From: Actinomyces mediterranea | GTDB lineage: Bacteria; Actinomycetota; Actinomycetes; Actinomycetales; Actinomycetaceae | NCBI RefSeq assembly: GCF_900155595.1 | Contig: NZ_FTPB01000004.1 | Span: forward strand, 868,001 to 932,000 | Length of the DNA: 64,000 nucleotides | Reading direction: 5' to 3' | Shown here: positions 33,601 to 41,386 of the stretch, in pieces | Position numbering within the stretch: position 1 is the stretch's first letter | Layout: the number at the start of each line of letters is the position of its first letter | Made by a program: the position numbers and the translations under genes | The notes under the pieces: generated by a model | What the model saw: the letters and a program-made list of their open reading frames with translations, nothing else | Databases searched by the model: none | Told to the model about the DNA's origin: nothing

Positions 33601-35635
33601 CGAGATGTTCATCCGCCACGCCCTCGTCGAGGGTCAGTGGAGGGAGCGCCACCGCTTCCAGTCCCGCAACGACGAGCTCCTCGAACAGGCCCGTGAAGTC
33701 GAGCGCCGTTCGCGCACGCACGGACTCGTCGCCGACGAGGAGGCGCGCGCACGATTCTTCGACGACATCCTCCCCGACGACATCGTGTCGGCCGTTCATT
33801 TCAACCGCTGGTGGAAGCGCGAGCGCGAGACGCACCCCGATCTGCTCACCTACACCTCCCAACTGCTGCTCCCCCGCGGGACGGGTGGGGACTCCGACGG
33901 ATTCCCCGACTACTGGGAGTGCGCCGAGCTGCGCCTGCCGCTGTCCTACGAGTTCACACCGGGTTCGGCGCGCGACGGTGTCACGGTGAGGATCCCCATT
34001 GAAGTGCTCGAACGCATCAGTGACGAGGGGATGGACTGGCTGGTCCCCGGGATGCTCGACGACCTCGTGACGGAAACGATCCGCGCCCTCACCAAGGCGA
34101 AGCGCCGCCTCCTCGCCCCCGCCCCGCAGGTGGGCGCCCAAGCGGCCGAGTGGATGCGCTGCGCCCTCGCGGGCGAGATCGACGAGGAGGAGGCCGCCCC
34201 CGTTGGCGCCCCGCCCGAGGAGGCTGATCCGATGAGCCTGTCGGCTGCGATGGACCGTCTCGCAGCGTGGAGTGCGACGACCAGGAAGGCGCGCGCCGAC
34301 TCGGCGGAGGACACTACCGGAGTTCCCGATGCGCCGCAGGCCGCCCCGACCTCGGGCGTCGACTGGAGCGGGGAGCGCCCCGCCTTCGCCGACGCGTTCC
34401 GCACCGCGATGCGCATCCTGCGCGGCGTCGACGTCACCCCCGAAGAGGCGAAGTCTGCTCTCGACCACCTGCCCGACCACCTCAAGATGACCCTCGTCGT
34501 CGTCGACCGCACCGGTCGCGAACTCGGCTCGGGGAGCGACCTCGTCGCATTGCAGCGCAAGCTCGCCCGCCGCGCCGATGACGCGATCCGCACGGCGGTG
34601 CGCGGAGCGGTCGCCGACGCGATGGAGGACGCGCGCGATCGGAAGGACACGCGCGGCCGTCCCTCGACGGCCAAACCTGACAAGACTTCTTCGACAATGC
34701 CACAGGAACTCGATGCGACTGGTTCCCTCCACCTCGACGGGCTCACATCCTTCCCGGATACTCCCCTCCCCCGGTCGATTGACTCCCCGGGGACCCAGAT
34801 GACGCTGCGCGGATACCCCGCCCTCGTCGCCCAGGGCAGCGCAAACGCCCCCGCTGCGGGCGTGCGCGTCATGGCGAATGCTCAGGAGGCGGATCGTCGC
34901 TACCGCGAGGGCCTGGCCCGCCTGCTGCTCCTGCGCGTGCGCCTCGCCGATAAGCGCGTGACGACGCGCTGGACGGGCAGGCAGGCGCTCATGCTCGCCG
35001 CCTCGCCTTACGCCGGGATCGGTGCCCTTGTCGCGGATGCACAGTGGGCATCCGCACTCTCCCTCGTTGACGAGCTCTGCGCCGCAGGACCGTCCTCGAT
35101 TCGCGACGCCGCCGCCTTCGAGGAGGTGGCGGCGCGTGCGCGCAACCTCCACGAAGACCGGGTCTTTGAGATCCTCTCCCACGTGGTGCGCGCCCTCGAC
35201 GCCCAGTCGGAAGCGGAGTCGGCGATGCGCACCCACACGGAGCCTTCCGTGTCAGAGGTGGTGGCCGATGTGCGCACACAGGTGAGCGCCCTCGTCTACG
35301 AGGGGTTCGTCGGCGCCACTCCGGCGTGGGCGCTGCCCCATCTGGCGCGTTATCTGCGTGCGGGCGCTGTGCGCATCGACAGGGCATCCTCGTCTGCGGG
35401 GGCCCTGGGACGGGACGTGGAGGATATGGATCGCATCCACTCAGTTGCCGAGAGCCTCGCGGGTGCGCGCGACGACGCCGCTGCGCGCCCCTACGATGCT
35501 GCGCTGGCAGCGAGGCTGGAGCAGGCGCGGTGGATGCTCGAGGAACTGCGGGTCTCCTGCTTCGCCCAGCAACTCGGCACCCCTCACAAGGTGTCCTTCA
35601 AGCGAGTCCTCAGTCTCATCGAGCAGGCCCGATGA
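30629..35635 (+). CDS. hrpA: ATP-dependent RNA helicase HrpA (DEAH box)
   Basis: 1668 residues from a GTG; longer than the usual ~1300. Walker A GETGSGKTT at ~105-113, DEAH in TLIIDEAHERSLNIDF (~205), TSAT motif (VIITSATIDSTRF), TNVAETSLTVPGIRYVID and QRAGRCGR (motif VI), then winged-helix, OB-fold and DUF3418-like regions. HrpA processes or unwinds RNA and helps rescue stalled ribosomes. Residues ~937-979 are encoded by a copy of the ~130-bp repeat (AKTHTVS ... SGETVCIS) inserted in frame between the helicase core and the C-terminal region. The first ~55 residues are Arg/Pro-rich and may be partly untranslated. Confidence 0.93.
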   Translation: MRNAPEPRRSRTSRGSARGAGGSHPNRPVGEDGRPRRSRGREPARTEKPRRLRRDLARAFKPFTPEQLAARAAAIPVIDFPDLPVSARKDEIAAAIRDHQVVIVSGETGSGKTTQLPKICMQLGRGVTGMIGHTQPRRIAARSVADRIAHELGQTVGREAGKVIGYQVRFTDEVGETTLVKLMTDGILLAEIQSDPLLRRYDTLIIDEAHERSLNIDFILGYLARLLPARPDLKVIITSATIDSTRFAAHFGRWEGTPGRGILLEAAPVIEVSGRTFPVEVRYRPLAADAPSSYTSQSSDAVDEGDAEAGMIPGPEQFVLEDPDDDLPTLGYGLGDDIDVEQAICHAVDELCSEGDGDILVFLPGERDIRDTEQALLDHLGPRAVRAGDTAKARSSDIEIVPLFARLSAAEQQRVFEDHRLRRIVLATNVAETSLTVPGIRYVIDPGLARVSRYSNRTKVQRLPIEPISQASANQRAGRCGRVADGIAIRLYSQRDYESRPRFTEPEILRTSLASVILQMAALGLGSIADFPFLDAPDSRAVRDGISQLVEIGALEDESSPSSRRDRAPRRASALRPDSASHRLTAIGRDLAHLPIDPRLGRILFEGDANGCASEVLVIVAALSIQDVRERPLDHQAAADAAHARFADPHSDFITYLNLWRYLSVCQRDLSGAAFRRMCRAEFLHYLRFREWRDVVIQLTQMARPLDLDIHPIGEPSARDVIEAASIGGLEGAAARAVVAYTQGHESVDADEIHRSLLVGLLSNLGSWDEGKRDYEGARGTHFTIWPGSGLAKSHPAWVMTAELVETSRLFARTVARIKPEWIEPLAKNLVKRVYSEPFWSSSKGAAMVKEKVLLYGLTLVADRSVLLGRLDLIIDEGSGVRRSVAAAGTLAGIAQGLIGGGEDEGPHDLGSVGRDFLAMAECGECDVAGSADGSTAKTHTVSSGEQVNADQHTALTSDNTDSAPSELIASGETVCISASPTALTARELAREMFIRHALVEGQWRERHRFQSRNDELLEQAREVERRSRTHGLVADEEARARFFDDILPDDIVSAVHFNRWWKRERETHPDLLTYTSQLLLPRGTGGDSDGFPDYWECAELRLPLSYEFTPGSARDGVTVRIPIEVLERISDEGMDWLVPGMLDDLVTETIRALTKAKRRLLAPAPQVGAQAAEWMRCALAGEIDEEEAAPVGAPPEEADPMSLSAAMDRLAAWSATTRKARADSAEDTTGVPDAPQAAPTSGVDWSGERPAFADAFRTAMRILRGVDVTPEEAKSALDHLPDHLKMTLVVVDRTGRELGSGSDLVALQRKLARRADDAIRTAVRGAVADAMEDARDRKDTRGRPSTAKPDKTSSTMPQELDATGSLHLDGLTSFPDTPLPRSIDSPGTQMTLRGYPALVAQGSANAPAAGVRVMANAQEADRRYREGLARLLLLRVRLADKRVTTRWTGRQALMLAASPYAGIGALVADAQWASALSLVDELCAAGPSSIRDAAAFEEVAARARNLHEDRVFEILSHVVRALDAQSEAESAMRTHTEPSVSEVVADVRTQVSALVYEGFVGATPAWALPHLARYLRAGAVRIDRASSSAGALGRDVEDMDRIHSVAESLAGARDDAAARPYDAALAARLEQARWMLEELRVSCFAQQLGTPHKVSFKRVLSLIEQAR
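33437..33565 (+). repeat. ~130-bp terminal-inverted-repeat element, copy A (inside hrpA)
   Basis: 129 bp. The left end CGCAAAAACGCACACAGTTTC pairs with the right end GAAACTGTGTGCATTTCTGCG. Length equals 43 codons, so it inserts without frameshift and has no stop in the hrpA frame. The interior differs from copies B, C and D. Confidence 0.85.
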
Positions 35636-35673
35636 GGGGCGCACCGGCGCGCCGCTCCCTCAGGTGAGCTGCG

Positions 35674-36210
35674 ATGAATCGTGATGAGGCGCGTCTCCAG
35701 GCCCGCGCGCTGATGGACGCCGCCGAATTGCACCAGTGGCGTTTCCGCTTCGACTCCGCCAAGCGCAGGGCTGGCTCGTGCGCGCATCGCACGAGGACGA
35801 TCACCCTGTCCGGGCCGCTCACCGACCTGTACGACGCCGACACTGTACGCGAGGTGATCCTCCACGAGATCGCCCACGCCCTCGTCGGCCCGGAGCACCA
35901 TCACGACGCCGTCTGGAAGGAGACGGCGCGCAGCCTCGGAGCCCCCGATGATGCCCGGCTGCCCGCGCACCTTCCGACTCCGGCGGCGCCATGGGTGGGG
36001 ACCTGCCCCGTCTGCGGGTCACGAAAGACGCTGTACCGCGCACCCCGCAGGGTCGTCGCTTGCGGAGCGTGCGCCTGCGCTTTCGACCCCGAGCGGATTC
36101 TGCGCTGGACGTTCAATGGCAAAGCGGCAGAACCCGGCGGGGCGTACGCGAAGGAGTTGCGCCGACTGACCGGCCATCGCAGATGGGGGCGGCGCCGCTT
36201 GGGGCGCTGA
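35674..36210 (+). CDS. SprT-like zinc metalloprotease
   Basis: 178 residues. Zinc-protease motif HEIAHALVGPEHHHDAVWK (His64, Glu65, His68, third ligand ~His77), then a C-terminal Cys4 zinc ribbon (CPVC and CGAC). The Arg-Arg/Ser-Cys-Ala-His motif before it fits the SprT family related to DNA-protein crosslink protease Spartan. The natural substrate of bacterial SprT is unclear. It starts 38 bp after hrpA and may be co-transcribed. Confidence 0.88.
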   Translation: MNRDEARLQARALMDAAELHQWRFRFDSAKRRAGSCAHRTRTITLSGPLTDLYDADTVREVILHEIAHALVGPEHHHDAVWKETARSLGAPDDARLPAHLPTPAAPWVGTCPVCGSRKTLYRAPRRVVACGACACAFDPERILRWTFNGKAAEPGGAYAKELRRLTGHRRWGRRRLGR

Positions 36211-36252
36211 TGTCCGCGACTGCCTCCTATCGTCTCCAGCCCGCTTCCTCCC

Positions 36253-36281
36253 TTTTACCACCGGGCCCGACGACATATAGT
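36253..36281 (+). promoter_or_regulatory. Promoter of the nitroreductase gene (leaderless)
   Basis: TTTTAC (36253-36258), a 17-nt spacer and TATAGT (36276-36281). The ATG at 36288 lies 6 nt after the -10, so transcription should begin at or next to the start codon. Confidence 0.65.
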
Positions 36282-36287
36282 GCATTC

Positions 36288-37007
36288 ATGGATTCCGCCG
36301 CCTTCTCCGCGCTCGCCGCTTCGCGTCGATCCACTCGCGATTTCCTTCCCGATCCTGTCCCCCATGACGTCCTCGATGAGATCCTCGCGGATGCGACGAC
36401 GGCTCCGAGCTGGTCGAATACGAGGCCGTACATGCTGGCTCTGGCGACCGGCGAGCGGGCGGACCGTCTGCGCACCGCCTACGTCGCCGCGTGGGAGAAG
36501 TCCGCGCCGCTTCACGGCCGCAATAAGGCCGCCGCCGCGAAATCGTTGGCGACGGGGGGCCTGCCGGATGGGGATTTCAAGGCCTGGCACCCCTACCCCG
36601 CTGATCTCAAGCCCCGCAGTGTCGAAGTCGGAGTGGGCCTGTACGCCCACCTCGGTATCGGACGCGAAGACAGGGAGCGCAGAGACGCACTGACGCGACG
36701 CAACTGTGAGGGCTTCGGCGCACCCGTCATGGGTTTCGTCTTCGGTCACGGCGACTTCATGCCGTGGGCCGCGATGGATGCGGGCCTCATGCTTCAAACC
36801 CTGTTCCTCTCCGCGAAGGCGCACGGCGTGGATTCGTGCCCGCTGGGGGTGCTGTCCTACTGGCGCAGTCCCCTTGATGCCGAGTTCGACATCCCATCGC
36901 ACTACAAGCTGTTGACGGGCTTCGCCCTCGGATATGCATCCGATGAGAGCATCAACGCTTTCGCGGCGCCGCGCCATCCGATCGTCCTCGTCCCGGAGAA
37001 GGCCTGA
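36288..37007 (+). CDS. Nitroreductase-family protein
   Basis: 239 residues from the ATG at 36288; longer frames upstream overlap the SprT gene. FMN-binding features: ASRRSTRDFLPDPVPHDVLDEIL, TTAPSWSNTRPYML, FVFGHGDFMPWAAMDAGLMLQTL and the C-terminal TGFALGY. These are dimeric flavin enzymes that reduce nitroaromatics or quinones. The insertion SAPLHGRNKAAAAKSLATGGLPDGDFKAWHPYPADLKPRSVEVG is longer than in classic NfsB proteins, as often in actinobacteria. Native substrate unknown. Confidence 0.88.
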   Translation: MDSAAFSALAASRRSTRDFLPDPVPHDVLDEILADATTAPSWSNTRPYMLALATGERADRLRTAYVAAWEKSAPLHGRNKAAAAKSLATGGLPDGDFKAWHPYPADLKPRSVEVGVGLYAHLGIGREDRERRDALTRRNCEGFGAPVMGFVFGHGDFMPWAAMDAGLMLQTLFLSAKAHGVDSCPLGVLSYWRSPLDAEFDIPSHYKLLTGFALGYASDESINAFAAPRHPIVLVPEKA

Positions 37008-37218
37008 CCTGCTCCGGGACATACCAGGTTCCGCCCTCATTGTCACCTTCGGTCAACGGCGGAGCCACGTCGTAAGAACCAACGGTGTTCTCGCACCGAT
37101 GATGTCAGTCACTGAAGCCAGTGTGATGCTGGTGAGCTGAGCGACCGAAAACATGCCTACGCACCTGACGCTGTTCCTTGTGCTGCGGCGAGTCGCGTGT
37201 GCACCGACGGGAGGGCAG

Positions 37219-37263
37219 TAGGCTGGGTCGTAAGTACCCCGTCGAGTCGGGGCGCGACTCGAC
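37219..37263 (+). promoter_or_regulatory. -10 (TAGGCT) and leader hairpin of the phosphoribosyltransferase gene
   Basis: TAGGCT at 37219-37224 would start a ~60-nt leader. The leader contains an 8-bp inverted repeat (GTCGAGTC at 37241-37248 with 37256-37263) and then AGGAG before the ATG. The hairpin could be an operator or an RNA control element. The rest of 37008-37218 shows no gene. Confidence 0.45.
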
Positions 37264-37290
37264 ATTCAAAGGCACAGCCTCAGGAGCGTC

Positions 37291-37845
37291 ATGACCGACC
37301 AACCGACAACGAGCCACCCGGAGAGGAACAAGGACGCCTCGGATGCGCCCGACCGTGAGATTCTCACGTGGACGCTTTTCGGTGAGGCGTCACGCGAACT
37401 CACCCGGCAGATCGTTGAGTCCGGGTGGATCCCGGACCTCATCGTCGCGATCGCCCGCGGCGGCCTGATCCCCGCGGGGACGATCTCCTATGCGATGGAC
37501 GTCAAGGCCTGCGGGACGATGAATGTCGAGTTCTACACCGGTGTCGGTGAGACCCTCGACGAGCCGGTCCTGCTGCCCCCGCTCATGGACGTGTCCGCGA
37601 TGAACGGCAAGCGCGTCCTCGTCGTCGACGACGTCGCCGATTCGGGCAAGACCCTCAAGATGGTGATGGATCTTATCGACGAGCACGGCCTTTCTCTCGA
37701 CGGCGAGACCCAGGTGAAGGTCGATGCCCGCTGCGCCGTCGTCTACAAGAAGCCCGTGTCCATCATCGAACCGGACTACGTGTGGCGTGAGACCTCCAAG
37801 TGGATCAACTTCCCCTGGTCGACGCTCCCCGTCATCACCGCCTGA
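37291..37845 (+). CDS. Phosphoribosyltransferase (xanthine/guanine type)
   Basis: 184 residues. The PRPP loop VLVVDDVADSGKTLKM is diagnostic. N-terminal LIVAIARGGLIPAGTISYAMD and C-terminal YVWRETSKWINFPWSTLP are typical of Gpt-like hypoxanthine/xanthine/guanine phosphoribosyltransferases, which salvage purine bases into nucleotides. The P-loop kinase gene follows after 10 nt. Acidic N-terminal ~25 residues are non-conserved. Confidence 0.88.
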   Translation: MTDQPTTSHPERNKDASDAPDREILTWTLFGEASRELTRQIVESGWIPDLIVAIARGGLIPAGTISYAMDVKACGTMNVEFYTGVGETLDEPVLLPPLMDVSAMNGKRVLVVDDVADSGKTLKMVMDLIDEHGLSLDGETQVKVDARCAVVYKKPVSIIEPDYVWRETSKWINFPWSTLPVITA

Positions 37846-37855
37846 CCCCTTCACA

Positions 37856-38593
37856 ATGATGAGGAACGAGGACGAGGCGGGGCGCCCCTTCGAGGAGGGG
37901 AAGCGCAGCTGCAGCGAGGTGACCGCCCCGCGCGCTCATTCGGGTGAGCGCGCCCTCGCCTCCCTGTCAGTCGCTCAGCAGGTCGCCGACCTTGTCCTCC
38001 ACCGGCTCGCCCGAGGCGAGGAACTCCGCATCCTCGGGATCACCGGGCCTCCGGGTACAGGGAAGACGACTGTTGCCCAGCTCACTGCGGAGATCCTCGT
38101 ATCCGTGGGTGTCGAAGTCGCGGGTCTCGCCCCGATGGACGGCTTCCACCTGTCGAATGCTGTCCTCGACGACCTCGATCGACATGGGCGCAAGGGGGCG
38201 CCCGATACTTTCGACGTGTGGGGATTCGCGGCGATGCTGCGCCGCATCCACGAGGCTGAACACCCGGTCCTCGCCCCCGATTACAGGCGCGACCTGCACG
38301 AGCCGATCGCTGCTGGGATTCTGCTCGACACTAGGGGGATCGTCATCACCGAGGGCAATTATCTTGCCCTCGACCTGCCCGGATGGTCGGGTGCCCGCGA
38401 GTCGATCGATTTCCTCGTCCATATCGATACCCCCGACGTCGCCGTCTACCGGCGCCTCATCGCTCGCCACGAGGCCTTCGGGAAGGACCGGGCGGCTGCG
38501 GCTCATTGGGTGCGCACAGTGGACGCGCCGAATATTGCCCTCGTGCAGTCCTGCGCGAGCCGTGCGGACGCCGTCGTCTCCGCCGACCGCTAA
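37856..38593 (+). CDS. Nucleoside/nucleotide kinase family P-loop protein
   Basis: 245 residues from the ATG at 37856. Walker A GITGPPGTGKTT, then the DGFHLSNAVLDDLDRHGRKGAPDTFD and PDYRRDLHEP motifs typical of the uridine kinase/pantothenate kinase-like YggC group. The C-terminal region HIDTPDVAVYRRLIARHEAFGK supports this. Substrate not known; a role in sugar or nucleoside phosphorylation is plausible given the adjacent PRTase. The last codons (GAC CGC TAA) run into repeat element B. Confidence 0.85.
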   Translation: MMRNEDEAGRPFEEGKRSCSEVTAPRAHSGERALASLSVAQQVADLVLHRLARGEELRILGITGPPGTGKTTVAQLTAEILVSVGVEVAGLAPMDGFHLSNAVLDDLDRHGRKGAPDTFDVWGFAAMLRRIHEAEHPVLAPDYRRDLHEPIAAGILLDTRGIVITEGNYLALDLPGWSGARESIDFLVHIDTPDVAVYRRLIARHEAFGKDRAAAAHWVRTVDAPNIALVQSCASRADAVVSADR

Positions 38594-38718
38594 AACGCAC
38601 ACAGTTTCCCGGCTACGGGTGTGCTGATGCAGATCCTCGATCTATGGTCGAGCAGTTCAAGGCATGTTTGTGTCACGTGCTCGTCTGCTGTTGGCAAGAA
38701 ACTGTGTGCGTTTTAGCG
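38588..38718. repeat. ~130-bp terminal-inverted-repeat element, copy B
   Basis: 131 bp. Ends CGCTAAAACGCACACAGTTTC and GAAACTGTGTGCGTTTTAGCG are perfect 21-bp inverted repeats. It supplies the stop codon of the kinase (plus) and of the DUF559 gene (minus); both end CGC TAA. With 16 bp of preceding kinase sequence and one following base it forms a 148-bp direct repeat (38572-38719) of copy C, differing at one position. Confidence 0.92.
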
Positions 38719-39579
38719 GAGAGCCCCGGCTGACATGCTGGTCGTGAGTGCATGTGAGCGCACCGCGAGCACCTCTGTGACGAACCGATTCGAGTTCATC
38801 ACCGTGTCGAAGTCGAATCTCAACACTACGTACCCGAGCGCGCTCAAACGCCTATCCCGCGCAAGATCCTTCTCCCTCTGTTCCTTCGATTGATGAAAGC
38901 GCCATCCGTCAAGCTCAATGACGACGCAGTCGAAAACCACCAGATCCACTTCACCGACTCCGGGAATAACGACAGCGACTCGACTGCTGATCCCCGCATC
39001 CTCGAGCTGCATGCGCGCGCACGTCTCGAGGATTGATCGCGATCCGCTAACCGACCTCGATACTGCGACGCGAAGAGAGGGAACCGACGGCCCGCGCTCA
39101 GGAATGCGCAGTTCTGAGATGTCGCACAGCCCCTGAGTTCTCGCAGAATCGAGCATGGCAACAGCGCTTTGTAGCGACACACACTGACAGGCTCGCTCGA
39201 GGACACTCCCGATGTCGGCGAGCCACGGGCGTGCGGCATCCTCATCAATCTTGCTCTCCCGATGGATTCGAACATCGTCCAAGCGTCGACTCCGACTCAT
39301 ATGAATCGCTCGATTCCGAGGCACCGCGAGATGCGTATGTGGATCACGATCCTGCGGTAGTAGAGGGAGGTCAAACAATGCTGCGGCGCTGCAGCAGGTG
39401 ACCACTGCGTTGTACACGGACGCTCTGACCCTGTCGATTCCAATACTCCCCTCCAGAAAGATCCACCCGCGGTAGACACCGATTCCTGGCGGGATCGATT
39501 GAAGCGACAGCCCATTATGAACAAGCGGGGCCAATCGCATAATGCCGCCGCTCGCAATCAGTTTCTCGAAGAGCTCCAT
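38713..39579 (-). CDS. DUF559 domain-containing protein (Vsr-like endonuclease fold)
   Basis: 288 residues from the ATG at 39579; the longer upstream frame begins inside repeat C. N-terminal half resembles AbiEi/TA-type regulators (ESKIDEDAARPWLADIGSVLERAC). The C-terminal DUF559/Vsr-like domain reads VIPGVGEVDLVVFDCVVIELDGWRFHQSKEQREKDLARDRRLSALGYVVLRFDFD, with Glu/Asp/Lys positions of the PD-(D/E)XK fold. Such proteins are common, often in variable regions of actinobacterial genomes. The gene is bracketed by two near-identical 148-bp repeats. Function unknown. Confidence 0.85.
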   Translation of the reverse strand: MELFEKLIASGGIMRLAPLVHNGLSLQSIPPGIGVYRGWIFLEGSIGIDRVRASVYNAVVTCCSAAALFDLPLLPQDRDPHTHLAVPRNRAIHMSRSRRLDDVRIHRESKIDEDAARPWLADIGSVLERACQCVSLQSAVAMLDSARTQGLCDISELRIPERGPSVPSLRVAVSRSVSGSRSILETCARMQLEDAGISSRVAVVIPGVGEVDLVVFDCVVIELDGWRFHQSKEQREKDLARDRRLSALGYVVLRFDFDTVMNSNRFVTEVLAVRSHALTTSMSAGALR

Positions 39580-39666
39580 ACTTCGATCATGACGAGGAAT
39601 TGAGCGTAGCGCACTACTCGGATGACGGCTGTGGATAATTCTGTCATCAGCGTCGTCTCCGCCGAC

Positions 39667-39797
39667 CGCTAAAACGCACACAGTTTCCCGGCTACGGGTG
39701 TGCTGATGCAGATCCTCGATCTATGGTCGAGCAGCTCAAGGCATGTTTGTGTCACGTGCTCGTCTGCTGTTGGCAAGAAACTGTGTGCGTTTTAGCG
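39667..39797. repeat. ~130-bp terminal-inverted-repeat element, copy C
   Basis: 131 bp, one mismatch to copy B. Ends are perfect 21-bp inverted repeats. It supplies the stop codon (TAA) of the phosphatase gene on the minus strand. It is part of a 148-bp direct repeat (39651-39798) that also copies the 3' end of the kinase gene. Confidence 0.92.
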
Positions 39798-40277
39798 GGT
39801 GAGGGAGCGCAGGTGGCCGGCGAGATACGGGGTAGTCCGCTCGATTACAGCGAGTGTCTCCACGAAATCGTCATGTCCCCCGTACCACGGGTCAGGCAGG
39901 TCCAGGTCCATCCGAGTCGCCTCGGGGTCGAAGTCGCGGAACATGCGCACATCCGTCACGGGCCCGCTGCTCCCCGGCGGATTGTTGAACGCATTGAGGA
40001 TGCGCCGGTGCCGGTCGGTCATGGCGAGGACGAGGTCCCACGAGCCCATTTCCGCGGGGCTGATCCGACGCGCACGACGGTCGGGCACCCCGTGTCCCGC
40101 TTCGCGCAGGACTCGCGCGGCCCGAGGATCGATCGGGTTGCCCTCCTCCTCATCAGAAACCCCCGCCGAATCGACTTCCACATCGAGCCCGGCTTCGGCC
40201 ACGGCTTCGGCGAGCACCTGGTGTGCCATGGCGGACCGACAGATATTGCCGGTGCAGACCATGAGGACGCGGATCAT
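39792..40277 (-). CDS. Low-molecular-weight protein tyrosine phosphatase
   Basis: 161 residues from the ATG at 40277 with AAAGG upstream; a long upstream extension is a shadow. The P-loop is C8-TGNIC-R14-S, with the following SAMAHQVLAEAV. The general-acid loop DLPDPWYGG lies near the C-terminus. These cytosolic enzymes dephosphorylate tyrosine residues and in actinobacteria may affect capsule or host signalling. Ends inside repeat C. Confidence 0.93.
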   Translation of the reverse strand: MIRVLMVCTGNICRSAMAHQVLAEAVAEAGLDVEVDSAGVSDEEEGNPIDPRAARVLREAGHGVPDRRARRISPAEMGSWDLVLAMTDRHRRILNAFNNPPGSSGPVTDVRMFRDFDPEATRMDLDLPDPWYGGHDDFVETLAVIERTTPYLAGHLRSLTR

Positions 40278-40300
40278 GTCGAGACCTTTCCGGGGTCGAT

Positions 40301-41062
40301 TCAGCGGGTGAGGGCGAGGAAGGATCGGACGGCGTGCGCGCTGCGGGCGGCCGCAGCCCCGCCATCCATGTGGAAGTCCTGGTCGGCCTGCGGTCCGCAC
40401 AGGTCCGACACGGCGCGCAGGCTCACCCAGTCCACTGCCGACGCCCATGCGACTTGCGCCATTGCGCAGGTCTCCATATCCGCTGCGATCGCGTCGGGGA
40501 ACCTGTCGCGCACGGCGTCTGCAAAGGGCGCAGTGACGAACGAGTCCGAGGATACGATCCTGCCGGTCATCATCGGGACGTCGATGTGTTCGCTCAGCTG
40601 TTCGAGGGCTGCGCCCACGGTAGCGGAGGAGCGGTAGTCGACGGGCATCTGCGGCACCTGCCCCCTCTCGTATCCGAAGGCGGTGGCGTCCGCCGCCCCG
40701 TAGATCGCGGTGGTCCCCGCAGCGATGTCGCCAACATTGATGGTGCGCGCGAGTCCGCCGGTGGTCCCCGCTGCGATGACGATGGGCGCGTCGACGAGGC
40801 CGAGAGCGCGTGCGGTTGCGCTGGCGGCGTTGGCGAGGCCGATCCCCGAGGTGATGACGAGGACGCGCGCGGAGTCGAGGCGCCCGAGGACTCCTCGTTG
40901 TACGGCGCGCCCATCCGCGCCCCACGTGATGGTTCGCGGCTTAGTGTGCGGGCTGTCCGAATCGGCGGCGAGCACGTCGAGGAGGGGGGCGGCCTCCATA
41001 CTCATGGCGCACTGGATGACGGCGTCGACTCGTGCGCGGGCAGGAGGTGGCGCACTGGTCAT
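40301..41062 (-). CDS. Nucleoside phosphorylase / MTA/SAH-type nucleosidase
   Basis: 253 residues from the ATG at 41062. Features: VIQCAMSMEAAPLLDVL at the N-terminus, SGIGLANAASATARAL, and the catalytic C-terminal DMETCAMAQVAWASAVDWVSLRAVSDLCG (family ADMEGAA...RAISD). The likely reaction is cleavage of methylthioadenosine or S-adenosylhomocysteine, or of a similar nucleoside. It starts 24 bp before the phosphatase start and is probably in one operon with it. Confidence 0.85.
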   Translation of the reverse strand: MTSAPPPARARVDAVIQCAMSMEAAPLLDVLAADSDSPHTKPRTITWGADGRAVQRGVLGRLDSARVLVITSGIGLANAASATARALGLVDAPIVIAAGTTGGLARTINVGDIAAGTTAIYGAADATAFGYERGQVPQMPVDYRSSATVGAALEQLSEHIDVPMMTGRIVSSDSFVTAPFADAVRDRFPDAIAADMETCAMAQVAWASAVDWVSLRAVSDLCGPQADQDFHMDGGAAAARSAHAVRSFLALTR

Positions 41063-41072
41063 GGGCGTCAGT

Positions 41073-41354
41073 TTACGGGACGCAGACCACCTGGTTAGCC
41101 TCGCACCCCCGATCAGCCAGAGTCGTGAGCTGAAACTCCACATCGCCGGGTTCGCCGTTGAACATGGCGAATCCGCAGTCGACTTCTGTGTCTGCAAGAT
41201 CGCTGTAGTAGTTCTCCGGATCGTCACTTGCTCGCCAGCCCACCGACACAGCAATCGCCTGCCCCTGCTCACGCGTTAAAGGCCAGGGGGCGTTGGTCCA
41301 CGCGTGGATGAGCTCGAGACACCGAGCAGCGGGCAGTGTGCGGAAGTCGGTCAT
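41073..41354 (-). CDS. DUF6301-like small protein, putative immunity protein
   Basis: 93 residues. The pattern WPLTREQGQAIAVSVGWRASDDPE and DTEVDCGFAMFNGEPGDVEFQL resembles the DUF6301 family, though it is shorter than usual. It follows a toxin-like gene on the same strand with a 32-bp gap, the usual place for an immunity protein. Binding to the toxin is not shown. It ends just before the nucleosidase start. Confidence 0.6.
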   Translation of the reverse strand: MTDFRTLPAARCLELIHAWTNAPWPLTREQGQAIAVSVGWRASDDPENYYSDLADTEVDCGFAMFNGEPGDVEFQLTTLADRGCEANQVVCVP

Positions 41355-41386
41355 GAGGTGTTCTCCTTGATGGTGGGGGGCAGGGG

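Noticed and set aside
38713-39681. DUF559 start inside repeat C (39681)
   Set aside because: The first 34 residues would be encoded by the repeat and its flank; the ATG at 39579 gives the expected domain length.
40278-40925. 5' extension of the phosphatase frame
   Set aside because: It overlaps the nucleosidase gene in another frame and has Arg/His-rich shadow composition. CTGNICRS must lie at the N-terminus.
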